From NCBI GenBank assembly GCA_016650185.1, contig JAENWE010000048.1:1-31074 (forward strand): a stretch of 31,074 nucleotides of DNA, given 5' to 3'. Both the position numbers and the translations under genes were made by a program. The stretch is from Vicinamibacteria bacterium (lineage in GTDB: Bacteria > Acidobacteriota > Vicinamibacteria > Fen-336 > JAGNNV01). The notes under the pieces were generated by a model. The model was not told where the DNA came from, searched no databases, and saw nothing but the letters and a program-made list of their open reading frames with translations. Positions 16,671 to 24,414 of the stretch are shown piece by piece; within the stretch, counting starts at the first letter, position 1; each line of letters starts with the position of its first letter.

Positions 16671-17075
16671 ATGCCTCGCAAAGCCACCCGCCCCACCCCA
16701 AAGACCTCCACGGCCTCCTCGAGAGGCGGCAAGGTCGAACTCGCGGTCAAGGCCGCCCCGAAAAACGCGGAAGCCCGCGTCCAGGCCTTTCTCGAGAGCG
16801 GCAAGCCGGCGCTCAAGCGGGCCCAGGCTCTGGTGAGCCAGACCAGCCGACGGCTCTCAAAGCAGACCCAGGCCCTTCGCAGCGACCTCGCCCATCGCGT
16901 CTCCGACCTCGGAACGCGGGTGGAGAAGGAGCGGAAGAGCCTCGGCCGGAAGGTGGAAGGCGCGGTGAAGACAACACTCGCCTCCCTCAATATTCCCACC
17001 CGTTCCGAGATCAACCTCCTGGCCCGAAGGGTCGAGGAACTTTCGCGCAAGATCGACGGCTTGAAGCGTCGCTAG
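16671..17075 (+). CDS. Phasin-like granule-associated protein (phasin 1)
   Basis: 134 residues. A basic Thr/Pro/Lys N-terminus (PRKATRPTPKTSTASSRGGK) precedes a long amphipathic helical region (about 28-100) without cysteines, and the protein ends with NIPTRSEINLLARRVEELSR and a few basic residues. That closing pattern (N-[IV]-x-T-R-x-E-[IF]-x-x-L-x-x-R-V-E-x-L) is typical of phasin / PHA granule-associated proteins of the PhaI/PhaF kind, which coat storage granules. An AAGGAG at 16654-16659, lying across the end of the regulator gene, supports the ATG. It is almost certainly co-transcribed with the PhaR-like gene. The PHA link is inference, since no PHA synthase is in the window; it could coat another hydrophobic body. 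Confidence 0.78.
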   Translation: MPRKATRPTPKTSTASSRGGKVELAVKAAPKNAEARVQAFLESGKPALKRAQALVSQTSRRLSKQTQALRSDLAHRVSDLGTRVEKERKSLGRKVEGAVKTTLASLNIPTRSEINLLARRVEELSRKIDGLKRR

Positions 17076-17144
17076 GAACCACGGAAACAAACCCGAAATC
17101 GCTTGAGTGGAGACACTCCGTTTCCGCTTAGGCTACCGCTAGCG

Positions 17145-18332
17145 ATGAAGGTCCCCCGAAGGCGCACGCGACGGAAGTCGAAGATCGCCCTCGTATGCGC
17201 GGGCGGCGGCGTCACCGGAGCGCTCTACGAGATCGGGTGCCTCAAGGCCCTTGACGAAACCCTCGACCTGGACCTCACCCAACTTGATTTGTACGTCGGG
17301 GTGAGCGGAGGCGCCTTCGTGTCGTCGCTCCTCGCCTCCGGGTTCAGCCCGGCCGAGATCTACCACGAAATCACCACCGGCGGGGCCAGTCCGTTTGGCG
17401 TCCCCGGAGCCACTCTCTTTCGGCTCGGTGTCGCGGAGTACGCGCGTCGCGCGTTGAGACTTCCCGCGGCCACCTTGAAGGCCGCCCAGGCCCTCTTCTC
17501 AGGCGACACCTCCTCGCCCCGCGATGTCCTCCTCCCCTTTCTCGAGGTCGTCCCGCCCGGGCTCCTCGACAATTCCGGCGTAGAGGAATTTCTGCGAAAC
17601 CTGTTCGACCGCTTCGCCCGGACGAATGACTTCGAGGAATTAGGCACCCCCCTTCGGATCGTGGCCGTGGATCTCGACCTCGGCGAGACGGTGGCTTTCG
17701 GAGACAAGAAACACCGTGCGGTCACCATCTCGCAGGCCGTGCAGGCCTCGACCGCCCTGCCCGGCCTGTACCGGCCGGTGCATCTGAAGGGAAAGGACTA
17801 CGTGGACGGCGGAGTCACCAAGACCGCGCACATCAATCTCGCCATCCGCGATGGCGCGGATCTCGTCATCTGCGTCAACCCGCTGGTGCCGATCCTGAAT
17901 GGCGCCCGTCGCGGCTCCATGGGGCCCTTGTCCAGCCATGGCGTCGACACCGTGCTCGGGCAGGTGCTTCGCATCCTTATCCACGGCCGGTTCGAGTACG
18001 GGATGGACCGGTATCGGACCGAGCATCCCGAGGTCGACATCCTGGTCCTCCAGCCCACCCGCGACGATCTCACCATGTTCCGCTACGACATCATGAGATA
18101 CAGCGCGCGTAAGGCTCTCACCCGTCACGGCCGTTTGTCGGCGCTGCAGACGCTGCATGACAAGAAGGAAAAGATTGAAACGACGCTGGCCCGGCACGGG
18201 GTACGTTTTCGACACCCCCCCAAGGTCGCGCCGCTGTATGAGAGACCGTCAGACGAACACAAGGCTCAGAGCGCTCAGGTGCTGGCCAAGAGTCTCGACG
18301 TGCTCGAACGGTCGCTCACCGCCACGCGGTAG
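17145..18332 (+). CDS. Patatin-like phospholipase / lipase
   Basis: 395 residues from ATG 17145; the open frame reaches back to a TTG at 17103 but the ATG gives a normal family N-terminus. The patatin signatures are complete: oxyanion loop CAGGGVTGALYEIG, nucleophile elbow GVSGG (Ser54) and catalytic Asp221 in YVDGGV. The protein should be a Ser-Asp dyad acyl hydrolase acting on phospholipid, acylglycerol or polyester. It has a very basic N-terminus (KVPRRRTRRKSK) and no signal peptide, so it is probably cytoplasmic. It follows the phasin gene by 69 nt on the same strand; patatin-like proteins are known among granule-bound depolymerases/lipases, which would fit here. Substrate is not determinable from sequence. 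Confidence 0.9.
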   Translation: MKVPRRRTRRKSKIALVCAGGGVTGALYEIGCLKALDETLDLDLTQLDLYVGVSGGAFVSSLLASGFSPAEIYHEITTGGASPFGVPGATLFRLGVAEYARRALRLPAATLKAAQALFSGDTSSPRDVLLPFLEVVPPGLLDNSGVEEFLRNLFDRFARTNDFEELGTPLRIVAVDLDLGETVAFGDKKHRAVTISQAVQASTALPGLYRPVHLKGKDYVDGGVTKTAHINLAIRDGADLVICVNPLVPILNGARRGSMGPLSSHGVDTVLGQVLRILIHGRFEYGMDRYRTEHPEVDILVLQPTRDDLTMFRYDIMRYSARKALTRHGRLSALQTLHDKKEKIETTLARHGVRFRHPPKVAPLYERPSDEHKAQSAQVLAKSLDVLERSLTATR

Positions 18333-18450
18333 CCGACGAGGCGATCGAGACCTCTCACGAAGTCGCGGTCATCGCAATTCCGGCCGACCCGCCGGCGCCC
18401 AGGGCCAGATTTCCGCCGCTCATCGCCAGCGGTTCCGAGCCTAGCAGCCC

Positions 18451-18605
18451 GTGGTGACCCTCAAATAGCTATACCACTGGAGCGCCGATGCATCCCGGAT
18501 CGCCGCGTTGCTCGTCGTTGCATATGTTCAATATGCGGCCTCCTCGGCGCCTTGCGCTCCGGGCGCCTCGACGCTCAATCGGCATACCTATTTGAGGGCC
18601 ACCAC
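18451..18605. repeat. 155-bp imperfect palindrome between convergent genes
   Basis: Arms at 18451-18475 and 18581-18605 are inverted repeats matching at 22 of 25 positions (shared core CCCTCAAATAG). A central hairpin, GCATAT-gttca-ATATGC (18520-18536), lies exactly at the midpoint, and a further partly matched stretch (18480-18497 with 18559-18576) pairs between them. The element ends one base after the acyltransferase stop codon and lies 118 bp past the patatin stop. It has no T-tract after the stem, so it is not a classical terminator, although it could end transcription from both sides. A miniature inverted-repeat transposable element remnant is an alternative. CTAGC occurs on both flanks (18441, 18607) but at unequal distance. 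Confidence 0.65.
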
Positions 18606-18606
18606 A

Positions 18607-19662
18607 CTAGCCAAACCAGATCGATCGACGACGCGCCAGTCGCCCATCGATGATGGTCTGAATCTGGTGCCTGACCTGTTCGGAAAGGCGATTCACCAGG
18701 ATCGGATCGTCCGCCGCTTCCTTCGGAAAGCGCGAAAGATCGAGCGGCTCGCCGAAATCGATGGACCACTTGGTCGGAAGAGGGATCGTCCCGAGGAGAC
18801 CAAGCCAGGGGAACGTGGGAGTGAGCGGGAAATAGGGCAGACCAAAGGGACGGCCGATGAAATTCGCCTGGGCCAGATTCGGATGGATCTCCTCCGCGCC
18901 CACCACTGCGGTCGGGATGATGGTGGCCCCGGTCGTGAGGGCGATGCGGACAAACCCGCCCCTGCCGAAGCGGGCGAGCTTGTACCGGTTCTTGAAAGGC
19001 TTACCCACGCCTTTGACGCCTTCAGGGAACACACCCACCAGCTCGCCGCGTTCCAGAATTCGAATGGCGTTCTCGGGATTCGCGCGAATGGCTCCGCTCC
19101 TCGCAAGAAGGGGAGCGAGAAACGGCAGCAAGGCGAACATATCGAGGGCCAGCATCCGGCAGTGTCTGCGGGCGGGATGCTCATGCCGCAAAGCCACGTT
19201 GATCATCGGCCCGTCCCAGGGAAGCACCCCGGAATGGTTGGCCACCACGAGAGTGGGGCCGGAGCCGGGCACGCGCTCGATCCCCGTGGTCTCGACCCGC
19301 CACCAGACCGCGTACATGAATTCCAGGAAGGGCCGCAGGGTCTCGGTGAACTTGGCGTCGTAGCCGAACTCGTCGGTCTCCTCGGAGTGCCAGGAGAAAT
19401 GAGCCGCGGCCAGAACCCGCGCGACGCGATCCCACGAAACTCCCTTGAACCCTTGCGCGAACAGTCGGGTGACCTCGACAACGAGGTCTTCGGGGAGCCG
19501 CGAACCTGCCTCCGCCGCTCGCAGTCTTGCTTCCAGATCTTCGACCCGTCTCTTGAGGTCCTCCTTCTCCTGGGCCTCAACCGTCCTGGCGCGACGGGTC
19601 CTGGCCGCGCGGGTGGCCTTGGTCTCGAAGGGCAGGACTTTCGCGCGAGGCCGAGCGCTCAT
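18607..19662 (-). CDS. Lysophospholipid/glycerol acyltransferase with N-terminal coiled coil
   Basis: 351 residues from ATG 19662, which overlaps the upstream SDR stop (ATGA). Residues 1-27 are basic (SARPRAKVLPFETKATRAAR, TRRAR). Residues 30-52 form a coiled coil (LKRRVEDLEARLRAAE) strikingly like the ends of the two phasin-like proteins nearby. The PlsC/LPLAT domain follows: ANHSGVLPWDG (His143, Asp150, an H-x6-D spacing instead of the usual H-x4-D) and VFPEGVKG (212-218). I recall NHSGxLPxD in a group of acyltransferases that sit beside SDR epimerases, so the spacing is probably a family feature and not a defect. Expected reaction: acyl-CoA to a glycerolipid or alcohol acceptor. Coupling to the SDR gene implies joint action. 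Confidence 0.85.
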   Translation of the reverse strand: MSARPRAKVLPFETKATRAARTRRARTVEAQEKEDLKRRVEDLEARLRAAEAGSRLPEDLVVEVTRLFAQGFKGVSWDRVARVLAAAHFSWHSEETDEFGYDAKFTETLRPFLEFMYAVWWRVETTGIERVPGSGPTLVVANHSGVLPWDGPMINVALRHEHPARRHCRMLALDMFALLPFLAPLLARSGAIRANPENAIRILERGELVGVFPEGVKGVGKPFKNRYKLARFGRGGFVRIALTTGATIIPTAVVGAEEIHPNLAQANFIGRPFGLPYFPLTPTFPWLGLLGTIPLPTKWSIDFGEPLDLSRFPKEAADDPILVNRLSEQVRHQIQTIIDGRLARRRSIWFG

Positions 19663-20693
19663 CGCCCCACCTTCACGGAGGAGTGGGAAGAGTCCCGACT
19701 GGCGTTGGTTTCGCGCTCGGGTTCGTGAGACACGGAATGCGCGGCGGGATGCCGGTACGCGATGTAGCTGTCGAGCGCGTCCCGGGTGGAATGGGCGGCG
19801 ACGAAGCCGAGTTCGCTCTCCGCCCGGGCTCCGTCGGCGATGCACGGATACCGGACATAGTCGATGAAGCCGGAGGGGGCTTCCACGAGGCCGGCGGCGT
19901 ACAGCGCGTCGGTCGCCCAGTAGGCGACGAGATGCGGCACCGGAGCCGGGACCTTGCCGGAAAGATGGATGCCGGTCGAGAGCGGCACCACGCCCCGCGG
20001 AGTGATGTTGAAGGCGCCACGGACCGAGGAGAAGGTGGCCCGCACCAGTGCTTCTTCGGCGTCGTCAGGATGAAGAAGCTGCAACAGCGGGTCATAGCCC
20101 AGAAGGGTTGGAACCAGTCGTCGATCGAAGATGCGACTGTAGAACGTCCTGACGCTCGGCCCCAGGAGCGGCGCGAATCGCAAGACCCGCACGGACATTT
20201 CGGGATAGCGCTTCGCGAATGAGGCCGCGTGCTCTTCGGCCTCCACCTTGTCTCGCAACCACCCGAGATCGGCCCGGTGCGGGAGGGGCGTGGCCTCACG
20301 GATGAGGGCGGGATTCTGTGCGCGAGCGCCGTAGACGAACGTGAACGATCGCATGACGAAGCTCTTCACGTTCGCCGCGGCCGCGGCGGCGAGGACGGCC
20401 AGGGTGCCGATCGACTCGAGTTCGTGCGCGTTGGTGGTGTCGCGGCGTGGGTTCGTGAAAAACGCCAGGTGCGCCACGGTCTCGATTCCCTCGGCCTTGA
20501 ACAGGTCCAGCATGGCCTGATCGGCGGCGGGCTCGGTCAGGTCCACTTTGTGGAAGTGGATCGCGCCCTCCGAGATCGAGGGCTCCGCGACATCGAAGAC
20601 CACAAGGTCGTCACCGTGCCCATCGCGAATCAGGCGGCGCAGAAACCGTTCGCCCAGAAACGATGAGGCCCCGGTTATTGCGATTCGACCCAT
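19659..20693 (-). CDS. NAD(P)-dependent epimerase/dehydratase-type SDR
   Basis: 344 residues from ATG 20693. The extended SDR Rossmann motif is ITGASSFLGERFL (residues 6-18), with D39 after strand 2 (VVFDVAEP) favouring NAD. DLTEP and AHLAFF follow, then SFTFVYGARAQNP where the active-site Tyr is expected. Residues past 320 are a Ser/His/Arg-rich tail. The frame is open 66 codons further upstream through the phasin gene, but that portion has no family resemblance. The stop overlaps the acyltransferase start, and the phasin-like gene ends 13 nt upstream. The substrate is unknown; sugar nucleotides or 3-oxo/hydroxyacyl lipids are both possible for this family, and the neighbours favour a lipid. 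Confidence 0.82.
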   Translation of the reverse strand: MGRIAITGASSFLGERFLRRLIRDGHGDDLVVFDVAEPSISEGAIHFHKVDLTEPAADQAMLDLFKAEGIETVAHLAFFTNPRRDTTNAHELESIGTLAVLAAAAAANVKSFVMRSFTFVYGARAQNPALIREATPLPHRADLGWLRDKVEAEEHAASFAKRYPEMSVRVLRFAPLLGPSVRTFYSRIFDRRLVPTLLGYDPLLQLLHPDDAEEALVRATFSSVRGAFNITPRGVVPLSTGIHLSGKVPAPVPHLVAYWATDALYAAGLVEAPSGFIDYVRYPCIADGARAESELGFVAAHSTRDALDSYIAYRHPAAHSVSHEPERETNASRDSSHSSVKVGR

Positions 20694-20706
20694 GACGCGG
20701 TTTGCC

Positions 20707-21057
20707 TCAGGCCTTTCGGGGCGCCTTTTTCGCCTGTGCCCGGGCCGACGAACGGGCGGGCGACTTGGACGGAGCCGGTTTGGACGACGCCGCCTTGAGG
20801 GCATCGAGAGCCTCCCGCAGCTCGCCGACCTGCGCCTCGAGACCTTCCACGCGCGCCTTGAGGCCGCGGAATTCGCCCCGCGTCTGGACATTCAGTCGCT
20901 TGAGGGCGAGGGCCACGCCCTCATCGACCTTGCTCCTCCCCACCATGGCCGCCTCGAGGGCCTTGGCCACCGCGGGCTTCTCCAGAAGCTTGCCTGAGAC
21001 ATTCTGGAAGATCGCTTCGCCCTTCTTCAAGACGTCGCCGAAAACCTGTTGAGCCAT
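20707..21057 (-). CDS. Phasin-like protein (phasin 2)
   Basis: 116 residues from ATG 21057, preceded by GGAG at six nucleotides; a TTG at 21069 is in frame but overlaps this ribosome binding site. It starts with helical sequence (MAQQVFGDVLKKGEAIFQNV), then LKRLNVQTRGEFRGLKARVE and GLEAQVGELREALDAL, the same pattern that closes phasin 1. It ends in a basic, disordered Ala/Lys/Pro/Ser/Arg tail (SKPAPSKSPARSSARAQAKK). Such a tail is reminiscent of the histone-like tail of PhaF, which tethers granules to the nucleoid. It sits between the fatty-acyl reductase-like and SDR genes, 17 and 13 nt from them, so it is surely co-transcribed. The granule coat role is inference. Confidence 0.75.
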   Translation of the reverse strand: MAQQVFGDVLKKGEAIFQNVSGKLLEKPAVAKALEAAMVGRSKVDEGVALALKRLNVQTRGEFRGLKARVEGLEAQVGELREALDALKAASSKPAPSKSPARSSARAQAKKAPRKA

Positions 21058-21074
21058 GCTTTTCTCCAAGGGAA

Positions 21075-23006
21075 TTAGCCCGTCTTGCGGACGGCGGGAC
21101 GAGGTGAAGCGGCCTTACGACGCGGGTTGCTGCGTCTCGGCTTCGGCGCGGGCTTTGCGTCACCATGCTCAGGCCGGAGAGTGAATGACTCGAGATCCAG
21201 TTCTTCGGCGAGGTGCTCTCTGAACGCTCGGGGGCGGAGCGCCCCGGCCTGATGCCCGGTGCGCGCTTCAATCCGCCGCAACGCCTGCTCCCAGGCCCAT
21301 TCTCGGCGCGCGACCTCGTCCGCATCGCGCACCCGACCGTACTCCTGCACGAAGCGATTGTGGCGGCACAGCATCCGGAAGGCATTCTCGGTATCGGGTC
21401 GCCGGATCGGCAGACCGAGAAGCCGGACATCGTTGCCCACGGAATGAACGGGCTGGCCCCACTCCGCGTAGCCGCCGAAGATGGCGCCCAATTTCTCGAG
21501 TGCGTTCGCGAGTTTGTGCTCGCCCAGGCGGGTCAGAACGCTCTTCACAATGGGCAGCGTGACATTGCGATAGATGGTGGGATCGGAGAGTCGGACGTTG
21601 ACGCCCAGCTCTTCCTGGACCGTGCGTACCACATTGTCCGAGCGGATCCGGTTGTCGGTGGCGAGATGAATTCGGGTGCCGATCGCCTCGGGGACGGTGA
21701 GGCTCGCGATGATCCCCTGAACGACACGATCCACGGGGACGAAGTTGAGTTCCGCGGTCGGATCACCCGGAAACTGGCCGCCCGCCCATTGCAGCAGCAT
21801 GCGACGGGGTTTCCCGGCAATGTCGGACTTGAGCTTGTCCGAGATTTCCTTGGCCCGGCCAAAGGCATTCACGGGAGCGTTTACGACCTTGGTATCGCCG
21901 CGATTGTTCCCCGTTTCGGAATGCCCGATCACGATGGAGGGCAGGAGCTGGGCCACCCGCAGGCCTTTTTCGATCAGGTGCCGGTCGGTCTCCATCGAGG
22001 CCATGGCCTTCGTGAGCTCGTAGAAATTATTGTAGAAGTGGCGCGGGAAGACGAGAGCTTCCTCCTGGGCCATGGCGTTGCGCTTGCGGCCATGGATGTA
22101 CGAGGTCTCGATGGCCACGTGCTCCACGAAGGGCGAACCGCGCCGTGACTGGAGCGAAAGAGAGAAGCCCAGGGCGTTGATCGACCCGAGGACGTTCGAC
22201 CGAAACGAGGTCTCATAGGGCTCGTCGAACGAGACCGATGCGGCGCAGTGAATGACGTGGGTGACGCTTTTCGCCAGAGCGTCGTGGTCACGCGTCGACA
22301 GGCCGAAGCTAGGCTCCTCGATGTCTCCTTGCACGAAATCGAACTTGGAATGGGCGGCCGCGCTGAGGGCCAGGCGACGGAGGAGCAGCGCTCCTCGCTC
22401 AGGAGCGTCAATGACGCGGAGCACGTCGCCGGTCTTTCGGTCCGTGATCTTCTCCGATCGGACGATCGCGGTGACCCGGGCGATCCGCGGATCGGTCGCG
22501 GCCTGGAACAAGATCTCCTTGCCCAGAAACCCGGTGGCGCCGGTGAGCAGAATGTGCAGTCTCGGATCCGCCCCGCGCGCTGCCAGTTTCTTGGCCGCGT
22601 CCTTTCGCGCCTTGCTCAGCCGGCGCTCAATCTGAGCAGGCGAAAGATGCTTTGGCTCGCGGAACCGGAATGAGTAGTCGCGCGACACCACGCCCAGGAA
22701 GTCCTTCGCCCGCTTCTCGAAGGCGCGCCCACCGATGAACAGACTGGCGAACTCAGCGCCCCGACCTGCCATTTCGTTGATGGCCTTGAGGCCGCGTTCC
22801 ACCGCGCGTTCGCGGCCGGTGGTGCGGATGAAGCCGGAAGCGATGACCTGGGCCGCGACTTCGATCGGGTTCTGGTCGCGATGCGCATGAACGAGAAGAT
22901 CGTCGGGATCGATCGGCCCGGGAATCTCGCGGCCGGTCGCGCGGTTCACCTTCTCGATGTACCGATTGGGTGAAATGTCCGATTCCCTGGAGTGTGGCCG
23001 CGCCAT
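21075..23006 (-). CDS. Fatty acyl-CoA reductase-like SDR (male-sterility / NAD_binding_4 type)
   Basis: 643 residues. About 150 N-terminal residues of no recognised family precede the Rossmann domain: LTGATGFLGKEIL (TGATGFLG at 155-162), then VTHVIHCAASVSFDEPYE, and catalytic Tyr329/Lys333 in NNFYELTKA. The domain with PFVEHVAIETSYIHG and the extended middle region matches the NAD_binding_4 family, which includes fatty acyl-CoA reductases and the reductase domains of NRPS/carboxylic acid reductases. The C-terminus ends in a basic tail (KPAPKPRRSNPRRKAASPRP). Expected reaction: NADPH-dependent reduction of a thioester to aldehyde or alcohol. It is the first gene of the minus-strand storage-type block, 26 nt after the MoaD-like gene. 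Wax-ester or ether-lipid synthesis is plausible, not shown. Confidence 0.8.
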   Translation of the reverse strand: MARPHSRESDISPNRYIEKVNRATGREIPGPIDPDDLLVHAHRDQNPIEVAAQVIASGFIRTTGRERAVERGLKAINEMAGRGAEFASLFIGGRAFEKRAKDFLGVVSRDYSFRFREPKHLSPAQIERRLSKARKDAAKKLAARGADPRLHILLTGATGFLGKEILFQAATDPRIARVTAIVRSEKITDRKTGDVLRVIDAPERGALLLRRLALSAAAHSKFDFVQGDIEEPSFGLSTRDHDALAKSVTHVIHCAASVSFDEPYETSFRSNVLGSINALGFSLSLQSRRGSPFVEHVAIETSYIHGRKRNAMAQEEALVFPRHFYNNFYELTKAMASMETDRHLIEKGLRVAQLLPSIVIGHSETGNNRGDTKVVNAPVNAFGRAKEISDKLKSDIAGKPRRMLLQWAGGQFPGDPTAELNFVPVDRVVQGIIASLTVPEAIGTRIHLATDNRIRSDNVVRTVQEELGVNVRLSDPTIYRNVTLPIVKSVLTRLGEHKLANALEKLGAIFGGYAEWGQPVHSVGNDVRLLGLPIRRPDTENAFRMLCRHNRFVQEYGRVRDADEVARREWAWEQALRRIEARTGHQAGALRPRAFREHLAEELDLESFTLRPEHGDAKPAPKPRRSNPRRKAASPRPAVRKTG

Positions 23007-23032
23007 GAGTGAAAGAAGTCTAGCCCCGGGCG

Positions 23033-23284
23033 CTACCCGCCGCTCACCGGGGGAATGAACACAACCTCATCCCCTTCCGATAGCGGCGCGTCGAACTTCG
23101 CATACTTGCGATTGACGGCGGCGGCGAGGTTGGTGCGGCGGGCGGCGAGTTGGCCGCGGGTGTCGAGGCGCAGCAACTCACGCCAGGCGTCCTCCGGCGT
23201 CGCGCCGTCGGCCAGGGTGAGCGCCACCTGCTCCCGGCCCAGAGACTCGCGAATCGCAGCGAACAGTCGGACGTGAATGATCAT
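23033..23284 (-). CDS. moaD: MoaD/ThiS-family sulfur carrier protein
   Basis: 83 residues forming one beta-grasp domain. It begins MIIHVRLFAAIRESLGRE, the normal MoaD opening, and ends DEVVFIPPVSGG with the C-terminal Gly-Gly that is adenylated and thiocarboxylated. AAVNRKYAKFDAPLSEGDEV is also typical. In molybdopterin synthesis MoaD donates sulfur with MoaE; MoaE and MoaB are not in the window, so the carrier may serve elsewhere. It lies between accA and the acyl reductase-like gene on the same strand. A ThiS or other sulfur-carrier role is possible, but the F-A-A-x-R-E-x-x-G signature favours MoaD. Confidence 0.85.
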   Translation of the reverse strand: MIIHVRLFAAIRESLGREQVALTLADGATPEDAWRELLRLDTRGQLAARRTNLAAAVNRKYAKFDAPLSEGDEVVFIPPVSGG

Positions 23285-23334
23285 GCGGACTCAGCCCGGC
23301 AAGGGAGTGCGCGCGACCCGCCCAGATTGCTCGG

Positions 23335-23381
23335 CGAGATTGCTTCGGGCCTCTCCAGAACGATGAGGCACTCGCAATGAC
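23335..23381. repeat. Half-unit of the GTCATTGCGA...GAAGCAATCTC dispersed repeat
   Basis: Read on the minus strand this 47-bp stretch begins GTCATTGCGAG and ends GAAGCAATCTCG, the two conserved ends of the longer element at 26998-27100. It occupies the 106-bp spacer between accA and the MoaD-like gene. Just outside it, AGATTGCT occurs twice (around 23314 and 23337), suggesting a truncated partner half. Confidence 0.6.
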
Positions 23382-23390
23382 TGTCGGGGG

Positions 23391-24350
23391 CTAGCCTTCA
23401 ACGAGGTCCTGGCCGATGCGGCCCATGGCTCGAAACTTGTCGTAGCGCTCGTCGAGCAGTTCTCTGGCGTTCTTGCCGGCGAGATCGGCAAGCTGCCGGG
23501 CAAGAACGATCCGGACCGCTTCGAAAGTCGCATCGTGATCGGAGTGAGCGCCGCCCGGCGGTTCCTCGATGATCTCGTCGATCAGGCCCAGCGCCTTCAA
23601 GTCCGGCGCCGCTACCTTCATGGCCTTGGCCGCGTCCGCAGCACGTGCCGCGTCGCGCCAGAGGATCGACGCGCAACCTTCGGGAGTGATGACCGAGTAC
23701 ACCGAATTCTCCAGCATGTTCACCCGATTGCCCACCGCGATGGCGAGAGCCCCGCCGCTGCCGCCTTCCCCCACCACGGTCACAATCACCGGCACGGTGA
23801 GCTTGGCCATCTCCCGCAGGTTGAAAGCAATCGCCTCGGCCTGACCGCGCTCCTCCGCGTCGAGCCCGGGATAGGCGCCGGGCGTATCCACCAAAGTCAG
23901 GATCGGCCGGTTGAACTTCTCGGCCATTCGCATGATGCGCATGGCCTTGCGATAGCCCTCGGGTTTCGGCATGCCGAAGTTCCGATAAATCTTCTGCTTG
24001 GTATCCCGCCCCTTCTGGTGGCCCATCACGCAGACCGCCTGCCCGTCGAAGCGCCCAAAGCCCGCCACGATGGCGGGATCGTCGGCAAAGCGCCGATCAC
24101 CTTTCACTTCGACGAAATCGGTCAGTAGAGCGCCGACGTAGTCGAGGGTGTAGGGCCGGTTCGGGTGCCGAGCCACCAGGGTCCGTTGCCAGGAGGTCAG
24201 GGTGGCGTAGACCTCCCTGCGGTCCTGGTCGAGCTGGGCCTTCAGAACTGCGGCCTCTCGCTCTTTTCCTGGGTCGCCGCGGTAGGCCCGCAACTCCTGC
24301 AGGCGCTTCAGCCTCTCGGCGAAGGGCGCTTCGAAATCAAGATCAGCCAT
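23391..24350 (-). CDS. accA: Acetyl-CoA carboxylase carboxyltransferase subunit alpha
   Basis: 319 residues, the usual AccA length. Diagnostic stretches include DLDFEAPFAERLKRLQEL, GHQKGRDTKQKIYRNFGMPK, TLVDTPGAYPGLDAEERGQA and GEGGSGGALAIAVGN, then YSVITPEGCASILWRDA. With AccD it forms the carboxyltransferase that moves the carboxyl group from biotin-BCCP to acetyl-CoA, making malonyl-CoA for fatty acid synthesis in the cytoplasm. AccD is not in the window. It lies 64 nt downstream of pilT and upstream of the lipid-related block on the same strand, so it may help feed that block, though accA is essential anyway and its position may be incidental. Confidence 0.97.
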   Translation of the reverse strand: MADLDFEAPFAERLKRLQELRAYRGDPGKEREAAVLKAQLDQDRREVYATLTSWQRTLVARHPNRPYTLDYVGALLTDFVEVKGDRRFADDPAIVAGFGRFDGQAVCVMGHQKGRDTKQKIYRNFGMPKPEGYRKAMRIMRMAEKFNRPILTLVDTPGAYPGLDAEERGQAEAIAFNLREMAKLTVPVIVTVVGEGGSGGALAIAVGNRVNMLENSVYSVITPEGCASILWRDAARAADAAKAMKVAAPDLKALGLIDEIIEEPPGGAHSDHDATFEAVRIVLARQLADLAGKNARELLDERYDKFRAMGRIGQDLVEG

Positions 24351-24414
24351 TTTGAGTCGTCTAGTCTTTCAAACTCGGATGCATCTGGCAAAGCGCCAAT
24401 GCGCCTTCAGAACA

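Noticed and set aside
17103..17144. TTG-initiated extension of the patatin gene and a possible TTGAGT/TAGGCT promoter
   Set aside because: The extra 14 residues show no family similarity, and the promoter spacing is 20 bp, too long to be convincing.
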